Below are positions 37,324-54,705 of a DNA stretch of 64,000 bases, in pieces. Origin of the DNA: Anaeromyces robustus (lineage: Eukaryota; Neocallimastigomycota; Neocallimastigomycetes; Neocallimastigales; Neocallimastigaceae); the NCBI GenBank assembly GCA_002104895.1, contig MCFG01000105.1, forward strand, positions 1 to 64,000. The letters are read 5' to 3'. Below the pieces are notes generated by a model that saw nothing but the letters and a program-made list of their open reading frames with translations, did not search any database and was not told where the DNA came from. Numbering within the stretch: the first letter of the stretch is position 1; the number at the start of each line of letters is the position of its first letter. The position numbers and the translations under genes are program-made.

Positions 37324-38125
37324 TTCATTTATTATAATTATTATTATTATTAACTCACTGAACGAAGATGAAGACCTTCAGATACTGCCTTAATATCATT
37401 AAAAGGACCAACTGATATTTCTAATGGATTGTTTACTAATTTTGTTATAGCACTAGAACTTAAAGCTGCCTATTCGAGACAAAAATTGACAAATATATTA
37501 CCATTTAGTAACAAAAAGTATATATGAAAATAATTAAAAAAAAAATAAAAAATAATAATAATAAAATACTAAATAAAAAAAATAAAAAAAAAATAATAAA
37601 AAAAATACTAAATATAAAAATAAAAAAAAAAAAAAAAATAGTATTTATACAACTTGTATATTTATTTCTTTGTTTTACTTTATTTTTATAAAAAGAAAAC
37701 AAAATATAAACTTTTTAACATAATTTTTATTTTTGCCTAGATAACATATAATAAAAACTTACAGCTTTTCTATTAATATCTGCATTTATTTTATGCTTTT
37801 CACCTAAACCAACAACTTGAATAATATCTGGAAGTTTATCATTATATTCTGAAAAACCAAATAAACTTCTCATTTCAAATTTTTTCCCCTCAAAGCGACT
37901 AGCTTTTAAACGTTTTATTAATTCTTTTTGAACTGTTTCATTTTTTATTTCCTTAGTTAAATTTAATTTAAACTCTTTATCAATTTTATCCTTATAAGCA
38001 CTAATGATTAATGCATCAGACTTTAAACGCTTTTGATACAAAACATTTAATGAATTACTAAAAGAAAAAGAGTTCCCCTTTACAAAATTTTGTAACGTAA
38101 GCCTCAAAGAGACTAATTCTTGCAT
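35079..38125 (-). CDS. LAP3: Leucyl aminopeptidase, peptidase family M17
   Basis: Nine exons (37763-38125, 37359-37469, 36505-36943, 36366-36395, 36174-36254, 36047-36102, 35878-35896, 35269-35709, 35079-35131) join in frame to 530 residues. M17 enzymes are two-metal exopeptidases that remove N-terminal residues, usually as hexamers. Metal and catalytic motifs are present: GKGVCFDSGG (Lys and Asp ligands), MKGDLGGGACLVG (third metal-ligand Asp), and NTDAEGRL (Asp/Glu ligands and the catalytic Arg). SGVFTNDNSLW, FWRMPLNEEY, YAHLDIA and GMSGRPTRSLIEFV are also family-typical. The N-terminal half is variable, as usual in M17. No signal peptide or clear organelle presequence, so cytosolic action is likely. 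Introns split the active site: one exon is 30 nt and another 19 nt. Symbol follows human naming (yeast LAP3 is a different enzyme). Confidence 0.95.
35956..36003. repeat. 48-base poly(A) tract
   Basis: An uninterrupted run of 48 A on the plus strand (poly(T) on the coding strand) inside LAP intron 6. It is the longest homopolymer in the window. Confidence 0.9.
37203..37334. repeat. TTTA array in LAP intron 2
   Basis: TTTA tetranucleotides, with two TTATTT breaks near the start, occupy the middle of the 415-base intron between 36943 and 37359. Confidence 0.9.
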
Positions 38126-38692
38126 TTTCTTTAATACATGAAAACAAAGTAATGAAACAAAAAGAAATATAAAATATATAAAATATAGAATGTAAAATTA
38201 AATAAATAAAAAATATATATTATTTTATTTTATCTTATTTTATTTTATTTTATTTTATTTTATTTTATTTTATTTAATATAATACTTTACATTGATTTTT
38301 ATATTTTTACTTTTTTTTTCGTTCTAAATAATATACTACTCAAAATTGAAATTCATTCAATTCTATATTTATATATATATAATATTGCTAAATTAGAAAG
38401 GTTAAAAAAAGATTAATAAAAAACACTTATATATAAAAATTTTATTTATTTATTTATTTATTTATTTGATATATTTTCATTCATTTATTTAAAGGAGAAG
38501 TTAACGTATCATCCAAATTTGTAAATTATATTTAATTAACACTATAAAAAAATTTAATATAATGTTTTTAAATTTTTTTAAAAAAAAAAAAGTTTAAAAA
38601 TAATTTTAATATAATTTTTTAATTCAAAAATTGTAAAGAAAAAAATATAATAAAAATAAAATAAAATAAAAGTTCTTTATATAATATAGAAA
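38126..38692. promoter_or_regulatory. Shared 5' region of divergent LAP and cyclin H genes
   Basis: The two start codons are 567 bases apart on opposite strands, so this segment must hold both promoters. It contains a TTTTA array (about 38223-38275), a short TTTA array (about 38443-38467) and a small patch (38494-38520) with GAGAAGTTAACG and ATCCAAATTTG. I cannot name specific motifs. Confidence 0.5.
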
Positions 38693-41475
<2,783 letters not shown>

Positions 41476-41673
41476 TAATAAATAATATTGCTATTAATAT
41501 GATTTATTAAAGAATTAAAAATTGTAATTTAATGATATTTATTATCATATAGAATATAATATATATATATATATTAAAGGGGAAATTTTTAAAATATAAT
41601 GATGATGATGACAATAAATTTAAAACATAAAAATTTTATTATAGAATCTATTACCTATGAATATATTATTTTT

Positions 41674-41710
41674 TTCATACTAATATAAATATAGTTTATA
41701 TTAGTATGAA
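41674..41710. terminator. Perfect 16-bp stem-loop downstream of cyclin H
   Basis: TTCATACTAATATAAA (41674-41689), a five-base loop TATAG, then the exact reverse complement (41695-41710). It lies 199 bases beyond the cyclin H stop codon. A transcript-end or 3' UTR role is a guess; a remnant of a small foldback element is equally possible. Confidence 0.4.
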
Positions 41711-42026
41711 GATAAATAATACGAAAATAAAATATAAAAAAAAAAATAAAATTTTGTTTTTCTTTTCTAATTTATTATTTTATTTATATTTATATTTAAA
41801 TTATTTATTATTTATTAAATTTGTAAAATTTAAAAGAAATATTAATAATAAAAATATAGAAATTTTAAAATATTATTAAAGCTTTTATAGTTTTTCTTAT
41901 TGTTATTATTTTGTATTTTATATTTCTATTATTATATTTATTTCCTATATTAATATTTTAATTAATTATTGAGTATCAACTATTATCAATCAATTATTGA
42001 TATATTATTTTATTCTATTCTTTTTT

Positions 42027-42062
42027 ATAAACTGATTTTAAAAATATTTAAAATCAGTTTAT
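42027..42062. repeat. Perfect 16-bp stem-loop with AATA loop
   Basis: ATAAACTGATTTTAAA (42027-42042) and its exact reverse complement (42047-42062) flank AATA. It lies just upstream of the three-copy tandem repeat. Confidence 0.6.
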
Positions 42063-42069
42063 TATTATG

Positions 42070-42290
42070 AATGTATCAAAATTAAAAATTTAAATGGTCT
42101 TTTTTTTTTAAATTATTTTTTTAAAATAATATATATATAATATAAATGTATCAAAATTAAATATTTAAATGATCTTTTTTTTTTTTTTTTTTAAATTTTT
42201 TCTTTTAAAATGATATATATAATATAAATGTATTAAAATTAATCATTCAAATGGTCTTTTTTTTTTTTTTAAACTTTTCTTTATATAAAG
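42070..42290. repeat. Three-copy tandem repeat, unit 75-82 bp
   Basis: The motif ATGTATCAAAATTAAA, then TTTAAATGGTC followed by poly(T), occurs at 42071, 42146 and 42228 (third copy TATTAAAATTAATCATTCAA). Spacing varies with poly(T) length. The array sits in the 5' flank of VPS36. Confidence 0.8.
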
Positions 42291-42614
42291 TGAATTTTTT
42301 TAAAGAAAAACACTGTAATAATTTAACCCTTTTTATAAAAATAAAAATAAAAAAAAAAAAAGATTTAGAGGGTTATGTTTTAGAAAGATAGTTTTATTAT
42401 TAATGAATTTAATATTAATTAATTAATTAAATTAAATGAAAAACTTTAATTTATAATATTTCATATTAATTATTTAATTATTTTTTTTTAAGTTTATAAG
42501 AAGAAAAAAAAATATAAAATTTTTTCTTTCTTTATTAGTTAAATATATATAAAATTATATATAAATTATTATATATTTAACATAATAAGATAAATAATTG
42601 AATAAATATGTCTA

Positions 42615-46708
<4,094 letters not shown>

Positions 46709-46969
46709 TATATAATATAAATTTATTAGACATATTTTTAATTATTAAAATTTTAATAAAAATAATAATGATAATAATGATAAAATCTTATTATAACAAA
46801 AAAAAAAAAATTCAAAAAAATAGTAATAATAATTATAATAATTATAATTGAAATAAATAATAAATAAGTAAATTAAAAAAAAAAAAATAAAAAAATAATA
46901 AAATAAAGTTAAATATAAATAATAAAACAAAACAATAATTAATAAGAGCTTATCTGTTTTTGTATTATT

Positions 46970-47008
<39 letters not shown>

Positions 47009-47504
47009 CAAATCAAATTATTATTTATTTATAAATAATACTTGATGTGTGTTTTTGTTATTTTTATTGTATTAATTTTATATATATATTTATAATTTTT
47101 TTTTTTTTTACATTTATTTTTATAGTTGACACATTATTGCATTATTTAGTATTTTTTTTTTCAGAATTCTGTAAATTTTTATATCTATAGTATAATAATA
47201 TATTATTTCTATTTATTTTTATTTTATGTATTTTCATATGAATAAAAAATTTAAAAAAAAAAAAAAAATTATACATGATTTTTAAAATTTTTAAATGGAT
47301 ATAATGTATATTAATTATATTATTATTAATACAAAATTATAAATTAAATAGTAATTATAAAAAAAATAAACAAACAGACAAACAAAGAAACAAACAAGTA
47401 AACAAAAAAGTTGATAATAGAATTATAGAAGTATCAAAAAAAAAAAAAAAAAAAAAATAAAAATAAAAATAAAAAATTAATATTAAATTTTTATAATTTT
47501 TTTA

Positions 47505-47765
47505 TTCTTGGTTAGCTGTGTATTAATTTAATGGTATTTTGATGCTTTGAATGTTATATAGAAATATTAAGAATATATGGAAATTAAAAGAATGATGTAA
47601 AATTAAATATATAAGAGGACAGAAAATAAATTAAAATTATGAAGATCGAAAAAGTAAAGTTTTAGGAAAAGGAAATTAGAGTTCACAATATCAATTTGAT
47701 TCTAAAGTAGAAAACCCTAAAAAAGTGAGTGTTCATAATGATCTTTAAAGATAGTATTAAAAATA
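47505..47765. other. Compositionally distinct non-coding patch
   Basis: About 260 bases with clearly more G and C than the flanks (for example GGTTAGCTGTG, GAGGACAG, GTTTTAGGAAAAGG, AGTAGAAAACCCT, AGTGAGTGTTCA). All six frames are broken by stops within short distances. It could be a non-coding RNA gene, a decayed retroelement or chance; I cannot tell. Confidence 0.35.
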
Positions 47766-47837
47766 TTATAGTTTTTATGTTCTTATTAAATGAATAGATA
47801 ACTAACTAAATAATATATATTTTTAAATTTAATTATT

Positions 47838-47838
47838 A

Positions 47839-47929
<91 letters not shown>

Positions 47930-47995
47930 ATATAAATAAATAAAATATATAAATAAATAAATAAATAAATAAATATAAATAAATAAAATATATAA
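47838..47995. repeat. AAAT (TAAA) microsatellite
   Basis: Tetranucleotide array on the opposite strand sense to most TTTA arrays here, with two ATATAA breaks near 47930-47990. Confidence 0.9.
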
Positions 47996-48016
47996 AACTA
48001 TATATTTGTTATGAGG

Positions 48017-48041
48017 CAATCCACATACATATTTTGTGGAT
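48017..48041. repeat. 8-bp hairpin followed by T run
   Basis: AATCCACA, about nine loop bases, then TGTGGATT running into TTTTTT. The form resembles a terminator or RNA 3' stem, but no gene is recognised upstream. Confidence 0.4.
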
Positions 48042-48388
48042 TTTTTTATTAGAGACATATTTTATTTTATTATTATTTTTTTTTTTTTTGCAATTTTAAA
48101 GGAAATAAAAAATATATATTTGTTTTTTATTTTCATAAGTTATTTATATAATATTAATATAAAATATTATAAATAAAATTAATGAAAATACAACTTTTAA
48201 AAATTATGTAGTTGACATGGCGTTATATTTTTATGTATTAAATTTTAATTTCTTTGTATTTCTTTTTTATAATACAATTTACTCTATAAAGTTTTATCCA
48301 ATAATTTTTTCTCAAAAGAATAAGTTAGAATACAAAATTTTACTCAGTTTTGGTATATATATACTATTAATGTATTAATAATGTATTA

Positions 48389-48389
48389 A

Positions 48390-48440
<51 letters not shown>

Positions 48441-48552
48441 ATAGATAAATAAATAAATAAATAAATAAATAGATAAATAAATAAATAAATAAATAAATAG
48501 ATAAATAAATAAATAAATAAATAAATAAATAGATAAATAAATAAATAAATAA
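48389..48552. repeat. AAAT array with phased GATA variants
   Basis: AAAT units carry A-to-G variants (ATAGATAA) at 48444, 48472, 48500 and 48532, spacing 28, 28 and 32 bases. This indicates higher-order duplication of seven or eight tetramers. Confidence 0.88.
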
Positions 48553-48942
48553 TTTGATTTATTAAATATTTATTATTCCTAATTTTTGGATCTTTTTTTT
48601 AAAACTTTATTGTTAGGCTGGTTTAATTATTATATATATTATCAATATATTGTAATATATAAACATATTTATTATTAATATAATTAATTGATTTGATTTA
48701 AATTAATATATAATACATTATATTGCAATATAATTTTTTTTTTTTTTTACAATAACATAAATAAAATAAAATAAATATTAATATATTTTTTTATTATATC
48801 AAAATTTTATTTGTTTATATATTAGAATATAATGGAATAAAATAGTTTTTTTTTTTATAATAATAGAATCAATTAAGAAAAACAGAAAGAAAAATCAAAT
48901 CAAATAGTTAAAAAATAAAGAGTTTTTTTTAAATAATAAATA

Positions 48943-48950
48943 ATAAATAA

Positions 48951-49001
<51 letters not shown>

Positions 49002-49038
49002 GTAAATAAATAAATAAATAAGTAAATAAATAAATAAG

Positions 49039-49077
<39 letters not shown>

Positions 49078-49101
49078 ATGAATGAATGAATGAATAAATA
49101 A
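48943..49101. repeat. AAAT array with AAGT and AATG variants
   Basis: Tetranucleotide array with G variants at multiples of four bases (49002, 49022, 49038) and a terminal AATG block. Confidence 0.88.
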
Positions 49102-49760
49102 GTAATGATTGTAATTAAAATTTCTTTTATAATTATATATTAAAAAAAATCAATAATATATATAATTCTAATATATTAATATATATTAGAATATATTAAA
49201 TCTTAATATTAATTGCAAAAAAAAAAATTGATGAAATTTATAATAGAAAAAAAATATATGATTTTTTTTCTTCTTTTTTCTTTACAAATAAATAAGAGAA
49301 AATATTAAAAACTAAAAATAATTAAATAAAATAAAAGATTTTTAATTATATAAAAATAAAAAAAGTTTTAAAATTAATTTAATTTTTTTTTATTAAAAGG
49401 AAAAAAATACCAATTAATATCTTTTTTTATTTTTTAGAAATTATTTATTTAATTTATTTTTTTTTGTATATCCAATTCTCAATAATTTAGATTTTTTCCA
49501 GTTTTTTAATATAAAAACAAAAAAACAATTAATTAATAATCACATAACAATTTTAACTATCATATATATATAAAGTAAATATTGAAGCATATTTTATATA
49601 AATCTCATTAAAAAATATTTTAAAAGCGAGAAAAGTAGAAACAAAACAAAAAAAAATATATATTATATATCATCAAATCTAATATTTATTTTTATCGTTT
49701 TTTTACAAATATTATATTATTTTTTTTATATATTATTTTTTTATTTATTAGTAATATAAA

Positions 49761-52700
49761 ATGTCAGTTGTCGGAATTGATTTTGGTAATCTTAATACTG
49801 TCATAGCTGTTGCTAGAAACAGAGGTATTGATATTGTTTGTAATGAAGTCAGTAACAGAAAGACTCCGTAAGTTATCAAATTATATTTAATACAATTTTA
49901 AAATATATATTGTATATTTTGTTATGAGTAAATGATATTATTTTATTTTATTGTATTATTTTTTCAATTCAATATTTTTTTATATTCTTCCATATTTTTT
50001 ATAAATTTTATTTTATTTTAATTTTTTTTAAATAAAAAATATATAGCATAAATATAAATATAATATTTTTAATATATAATATATAATTTTTGATATAAAA
50101 TTATGAATATACTAATAAAAATTTTAATATTTTGAAATGTGTAATTTATATTTATATTATTATATTAAATATAAAAATATATTAGTTCTCAAGTTTCTTT
50201 TGGTTCAAAACAACGTTATCTTGGTGAAAGTGCTAAGACTCAAGAAAACTCAAATTTCAAGAATACTGTTTCTCAATTAAAGCGTTTAATTGGTCGTCAA
50301 TTTAATGACCCAGATGTTCAACAATATGAAGCTCCATTCATCAACGCACAATTAGTTGAAGGTGACCGTGGTGAAGTTGCTGTTAAGGTTATGTATCAAG
50401 ATGAACCAAGAGTTTTTACTTTTACTCAATTAGTTGCTATGTACTTAGGTAAAATTAAGGACATTACATCAGCTGAACTTAAAATTCCAGCTACTGATTG
50501 TGTTATTTCAGTTCCAGGTTGGTTCACTGAAAAACAAAGAAGAGCTTTATTAGATGCTGCTGATATTACCGGATTAAATGTTCTTAGACTTATTAATGAT
50601 ACCACTGCTTGTAAGTAGATATTTTATTAAAAATAAAAAAAAAAACAAAAACAATAGTAAAATACATATTTATTAATTTATATATGTAATCTATGTTATT
50701 ATAAATATTAAAAAAAAATTATATAATATATTTTATTAATATAATTGTATTTTTACATATATTTATATTTAAAAATAATTAATTATATATATATATATAT
50801 ATTTTAATAATTTATTATTATTATTTTTTTTTAAAGCTGCCCTTGGTTATGGTATTACTAAGACTGATCTTCCAGATCCATCTTTACCAAATTGTAAACC
50901 AAAGGTTGTTGCTTTCGTTGATATTGGTCATTCTAATGCTCAAGTTTCTATTGTTTCTTTCATTAAGGGAAAACTTACTGTTAAGGGTACTGCTTACAAT
51001 CCAAACTTTGGTGGTCGTAACCTTGATTTAGCTTTAGTTAAATATTGTGCTGAACAAATTAAAGAAAAATATAAGATGGATGTTTTAACTAATCCAAAGG
51101 CTACTTTCCGTCTTCGTACTCAATGTGAAAAAACTAAGAAGATTTTAAGTGCTAACCCAGTTACTATCTTAAATGTTGAAAATATTATGAATGATCGTGA
51201 TGTTAGTATGACTGTTAAGAGAGATGAATTTGAAGAATTAATTAAACCATATTTAGATACTCTTGAACCATTACTTAAAGATGCTCTTGAAGTTGCTAAG
51301 GTTACTATTGATGATATTGATTCTGTTGAACTTGTTGGTGGTACTACTCGTATTCCATGTGTTAAGAAGATTCTTAATGATTTCTTTAGTGGTAGTGATG
51401 ATGCTAGTAAGAGTAAGCTTTCTACTACCTTAAACCAAGATGAATGTGTTGCTCGTGGTTGTGCATTCCAATGTGCTATTCTTTCTCCAGTTTTCAGAGT
51501 TAGAGATTTCAGTGTTCAAGATTGTAATGATTATCCAATTGAAATTAGTTGGGATAATAATGGTTTTGAAGGTCCAGTTCCAGAAGGTAAGGTTGAAATC
51601 TTCTCTATTGGTAACAATGTTCCATCTGCTAAGAGATGTACTTTCACTTGCCCATTAGCTAATATTCCAGATAATGGTAGTGCTTCTTGTCCAATTTCTG
51701 GTAAATATGTTTATGAAAAAGCTATTGAACGTGGTATGCTAAAAGCCTTTGATCCATCTATTGGTGAATGGACTATTAACAACATCAGACCATTTGAAAA
51801 TAAGGAAGCTGAAAAGGTTAATGTTACCGTTATTGCTAGATTAAATCCAAATGGTTTTGTTGAATTTACTGATCCAACTTTACTTGAAGAAGTTATGATT
51901 GAAGTAAAAGAAGAAAAGAAAGAAGAAAAGAAGGAAGAAAAGAAGGAAGAAAAGAAGGAAGAAGAAAATGGTGAAGAAAATAACGAAGAAAATGGTGAAG
52001 AAAATGGTGAAGCTATGGAAACTGAAGAAGCTGAAAAGCAACCAAAAATGAAGAAGGTTACTAGAAAACACCCACTTACTATCACTTCTAAGAATTCTTC
52101 TTTACCAAAGAGTATGATGGATTCTTATCGTGAAGCTGAAAGTCAAATGGCTGCTCAAGATAAATTAGTTATTGATACTGAATATAAAAAGAATGCTCTT
52201 GAAGAATATGTTTACGATACTCGTAGTAAGGTTAGTTACACCTATACTGATTTCGTTGATCCAAGTATTAAGGACGGTTTCTTAAAACAATTAGATGATA
52301 TGGAAGAATGGCTTTACACTGATGAAGGTAGTGAAGCTACTAAAAGTGTTTATGTTAAGAAACTTGATGAATTAAAGAAGATTGGTGACCCAATTGCTTT
52401 ACGTTACCGTGAATCTACTGATAGACCAAAGGCTGAACAAGCATTAAAAGATACTATTTCTCAATACCAAAGTCAAATTAGTGCTGGTGATGGTCGTTAT
52501 GATCACATTGCACAAGAAGACATGAAGAAGGTTATTGATGAATTAACCAACAAATTAAATTGGTTAAATGAAAGTATTGCTGCACAAAATCAAAAGCAAA
52601 AATGGGAAGATCTTGCTGTTACTAGTAATGAAATTTTAAAGGAACGTGAAAATATGGTTTACACTATTAATCCAATTCTTAACAAGCCAAAACCAGCTCC

Positions 52701-52860
52701 ACCAAAGAAGGAAGAACCAAAGAAGGAAGAAAAACCAGCTGAAGAAACTCCAGCTGAAGATGCTCCAAAAGAAGAACAAGAAACTGCTGAAAACGATGAT
52801 TCTGCAACTCCAATGGAAGATGTTAAGTCTACTAGTGAATCTGCCATGGAAGTTGATTAA
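49761..52860 (+). CDS. SSE1: Hsp110/Sse1-type chaperone (Hsp70 superfamily nucleotide exchange factor)
   Basis: Three exons (49761-49867, 50186-50610, 50837-52860) join in frame to 851 residues. Hsp110 proteins hold unfolded clients and exchange nucleotide on Hsp70. The start [20 protein letters not shown] has the Hsp110 form of the first phosphate loop (DFGN rather than DLGTT). Other ATPase-domain marks are [64 protein letters not shown] and [14 protein letters not shown]. The substrate-binding beta domain contains a long Lys/Glu insertion (KEEKKEEKK repeats, then EENGEE; about residues 530-580). A helical lid follows, then an acidic Pro/Glu tail ending SAMEVD. It is longer than yeast Sse1 (693) and close to animal Hsp110. 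Codons are biased to GGT, GCT, AAG and CCA, as expected of a highly expressed gene. No ER signal or retention motif, so cytosolic. Confidence 0.96.
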
Positions 52861-53686
52861 ATTTAATATTTATTTAATCAATGGAAATGAAATACTTTTA
52901 TTTATTATCTAATTTTGGAAAAGAACAAAAAAAAAAAAAAAAAAAAAAAAAATCAAGAATTAATTTTTTTCTTTATACATAAATTTTTGTTTTATTTAAT
53001 TTAAATATCATTCTTTTTTTTTTTTTTTTCCCCTTTTTTTTTTATTTAACCATTAATATAAATATTATATTATCTTTTATAAATAGTTTTTTTTTAAAAA
53101 TTTTTTAATTTTACCATGAATTCTATATAATAATAATATAAAAAAAAAGTACTATAAAAAATTAATTTTTCATATATTCTAAAAAAAAAAAAAAAAGAAG
53201 AAAATATTTTTTTTAAATAATGCTTATAATTTCCTTAAAAAAGAAGGAATTTTATATGGAGAATATATTAGGGGAAAATTATATTCAAATCTATTAAAAT
53301 AAATAATATACCTTAATTAAAAGTAATAAAAATTGAAATAGAACATTTTTTTTAAAAATAAAAAAAAATAAAAAAAAAAAAATATAATAAAATAAAATAA
53401 AAAATAATATAAAATAATATAACATAACATAAAATCAAATAAATAAATAAAATAAATAATAAATAAATAAATAAAATAATAATAATAAAAGATATGTCTC
53501 GCTTTTTTTTTTTTTTTTTTATTTATTTATATAATATATATTTCATTATTTGTATGTATTTATTGTAAAATCTAATCATTCATATTGTTAATAATATCTT
53601 ACCTTTAGCTTTAAAAAGAATCCTTCTATAGTTTTTTTTTTTTTTTTTTTTTATAATTTTTTTGATATACTTTTTTTGATATTGCA

Positions 53687-53745
53687 TGTTCTTTATTGAA
53701 TTGTGTGCCATAAAAAAAAAAAAAAAAAATGTTCTTTATTGAATT
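53687..53745 (+). mobile_element. Copy C: minimal LINE 3'-end insertion with 16-bp TSD
   Basis: The sequence TGTTCTTTATTGAATT occurs at 53687-53702 and again at 53730-53745. Between the copies lie only GTGTGCCAT and about 18 A. GTGTGCCAT is the exact 3' terminus of copies A and B in this cluster, so this is a target-primed insertion truncated to about nine bases plus tail. Confidence 0.8.
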
Positions 53746-53754
53746 TTAATATTT

Positions 53755-54143
53755 AGAAATTTAAATGATATCATGCCTGTTGTCTGTAAAAGACAACATA
53801 TATTGTTCAATAAATTTAAAACCAACCTCTCCAGGAACGTCAATGCTGATAACACAGTAGGACAGCCTAGTAGGGCAAATGCCGATCCTATTTCCGACCC
53901 TAGTGGAATAGGATAGATCAATTTTACTTTAATTCTATATTTAGAATTAAGGGCTTGTATGGATTTATTGTTTTTAAATATTATTATACTATTTTTTTTT
54001 CCCTCCAGTATTATTTATTATTATCTATAATATATTACAGGTTTTTTTATTTTTTTAGTATCATTTTTTTCATTATGTGTTTTTTTTATGATTCATGTAT
54101 TTTAATATTTAAATTCAATAAAAGTGACGTACAAATTGTGTGC

Positions 54144-54177
<34 letters not shown>

Positions 54178-54185
54178 AATTTAAA
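53755..54185 (+). mobile_element. Copy A: 5'-truncated LINE-like retrotransposon, 409 bp, 11-bp TSD
   Basis: AGAAATTTAAA flanks the insertion at 53755-53765 and 54175-54185. The insert (53766-54174) holds the last 49 codons of an open frame, a stop at 53914-53916, a 230-base 3' UTR with AATAAA at 54117-54122, the terminus GTGTGCCAT and a tail of about 28 A. The tail and the perfect duplication show retrotransposition by target-primed reverse transcription. Absence of LTRs and the 5' truncation fit a LINE. Confidence 0.82.
53767..53916 (+). pseudogene. C-terminal remnant of a retrotransposon-encoded protein
   Basis: Forty-nine in-frame codons from DIMPVVCKRQHILFNKFK, through RANADPISDPS, to GIG and a TAG stop. 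Codon use is clearly richer in G/C than any neighbouring sequence (GCC, GAC, CTC, AGG), as expected of an element coding region. It has no start, because the insertion is 5'-truncated. I do not recognise the domain; the C-terminus of a LINE ORF2 is inferred from position only. Confidence 0.6.
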
Positions 54186-54621
54186 GTAACAATATATATA
54201 TTCTTTACTTTAATGTTGTAATATATATATGTTACATGTATGTTTAATTTAAATTAATAATTTTAAATAAAGATTAATCCTACTCTACAAAAAAAAAAAA
54301 AAAAAAAAAAAAAAAAACAGTACAACTAATTGCTATTAAATGAAAAAATGGTGTTTTTTTTTTTTGATAGTAGTTTTGTTATTCCAACCAATAAATAAAT
54401 TTTCAAAATAAAAAGTTAGGTTTTACTTTTTTGTATGACTACTTTATCTGTATTATTCCTTTAGTCTAAACATATAAAATAAAATAAAATATTTATATTC
54501 ATATGTGTATTCTATTCATTTAATATAAAAAATATAAAATATCTAAATTCATGTGTATATTCTTTTCCTTTTTTTTCTAAAAAATATTATATTTATATTT
54601 ATGTATTATAATTTTTATATT

Positions 54622-54705
54622 ACACAAAATTTCATGTATTTTAATATTTAAATTCAATAAAAGTGACGTACAAATTGTGTGCCATAAAAAAAAAACACAA
54701 AATTT
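54622..54705 (+). mobile_element. Copy B: 5'-truncated LINE 3' end, 62 bp, 11-bp TSD
   Basis: ACACAAAATTT at 54622-54632 and 54695-54705 flanks 53 bases identical to the end of copy A (54094-54146), including AATAAA and GTGTGCCAT, plus nine or ten A. It is a second independent insertion of the same element in the same orientation. Confidence 0.85.

Larger units (their letters stand above)
41476..42614. other. Intergenic region between cyclin H and VPS36
   Basis: No coding sequence. Contains two perfect 16-bp hairpins (41674-41710 and 42027-42062) and a three-copy tandem repeat (42070-42290). The 3' end of cyclin H and the promoter of VPS36 must both lie here. Confidence 0.7.
46709..49760. 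other. Gene-free intergenic region between VPS36 and HSP110
   Basis: Contains three AAAT/TAAA arrays (47838-47995, 48389-48552, 48943-49101) and an AAT run near 46975-47008. A stretch at about 47505-47765 is more base-diverse than the rest but has no long frame. A hairpin lies at 48017-48041. No gene can be supported. Confidence 0.7.

Noticed and set aside
42324-42375. TAACCCT...AGGGTTA resembling telomere repeat in inverted orientation
   Set aside because: Only one copy on each side and no array; a chance seven-base match.
54266-54317. AATAAA followed by a 29-base poly(A), possibly another retrocopy
   Set aside because: No target-site duplication and no shared 3' end with the LINE copies; poly(A) runs are common throughout this DNA.
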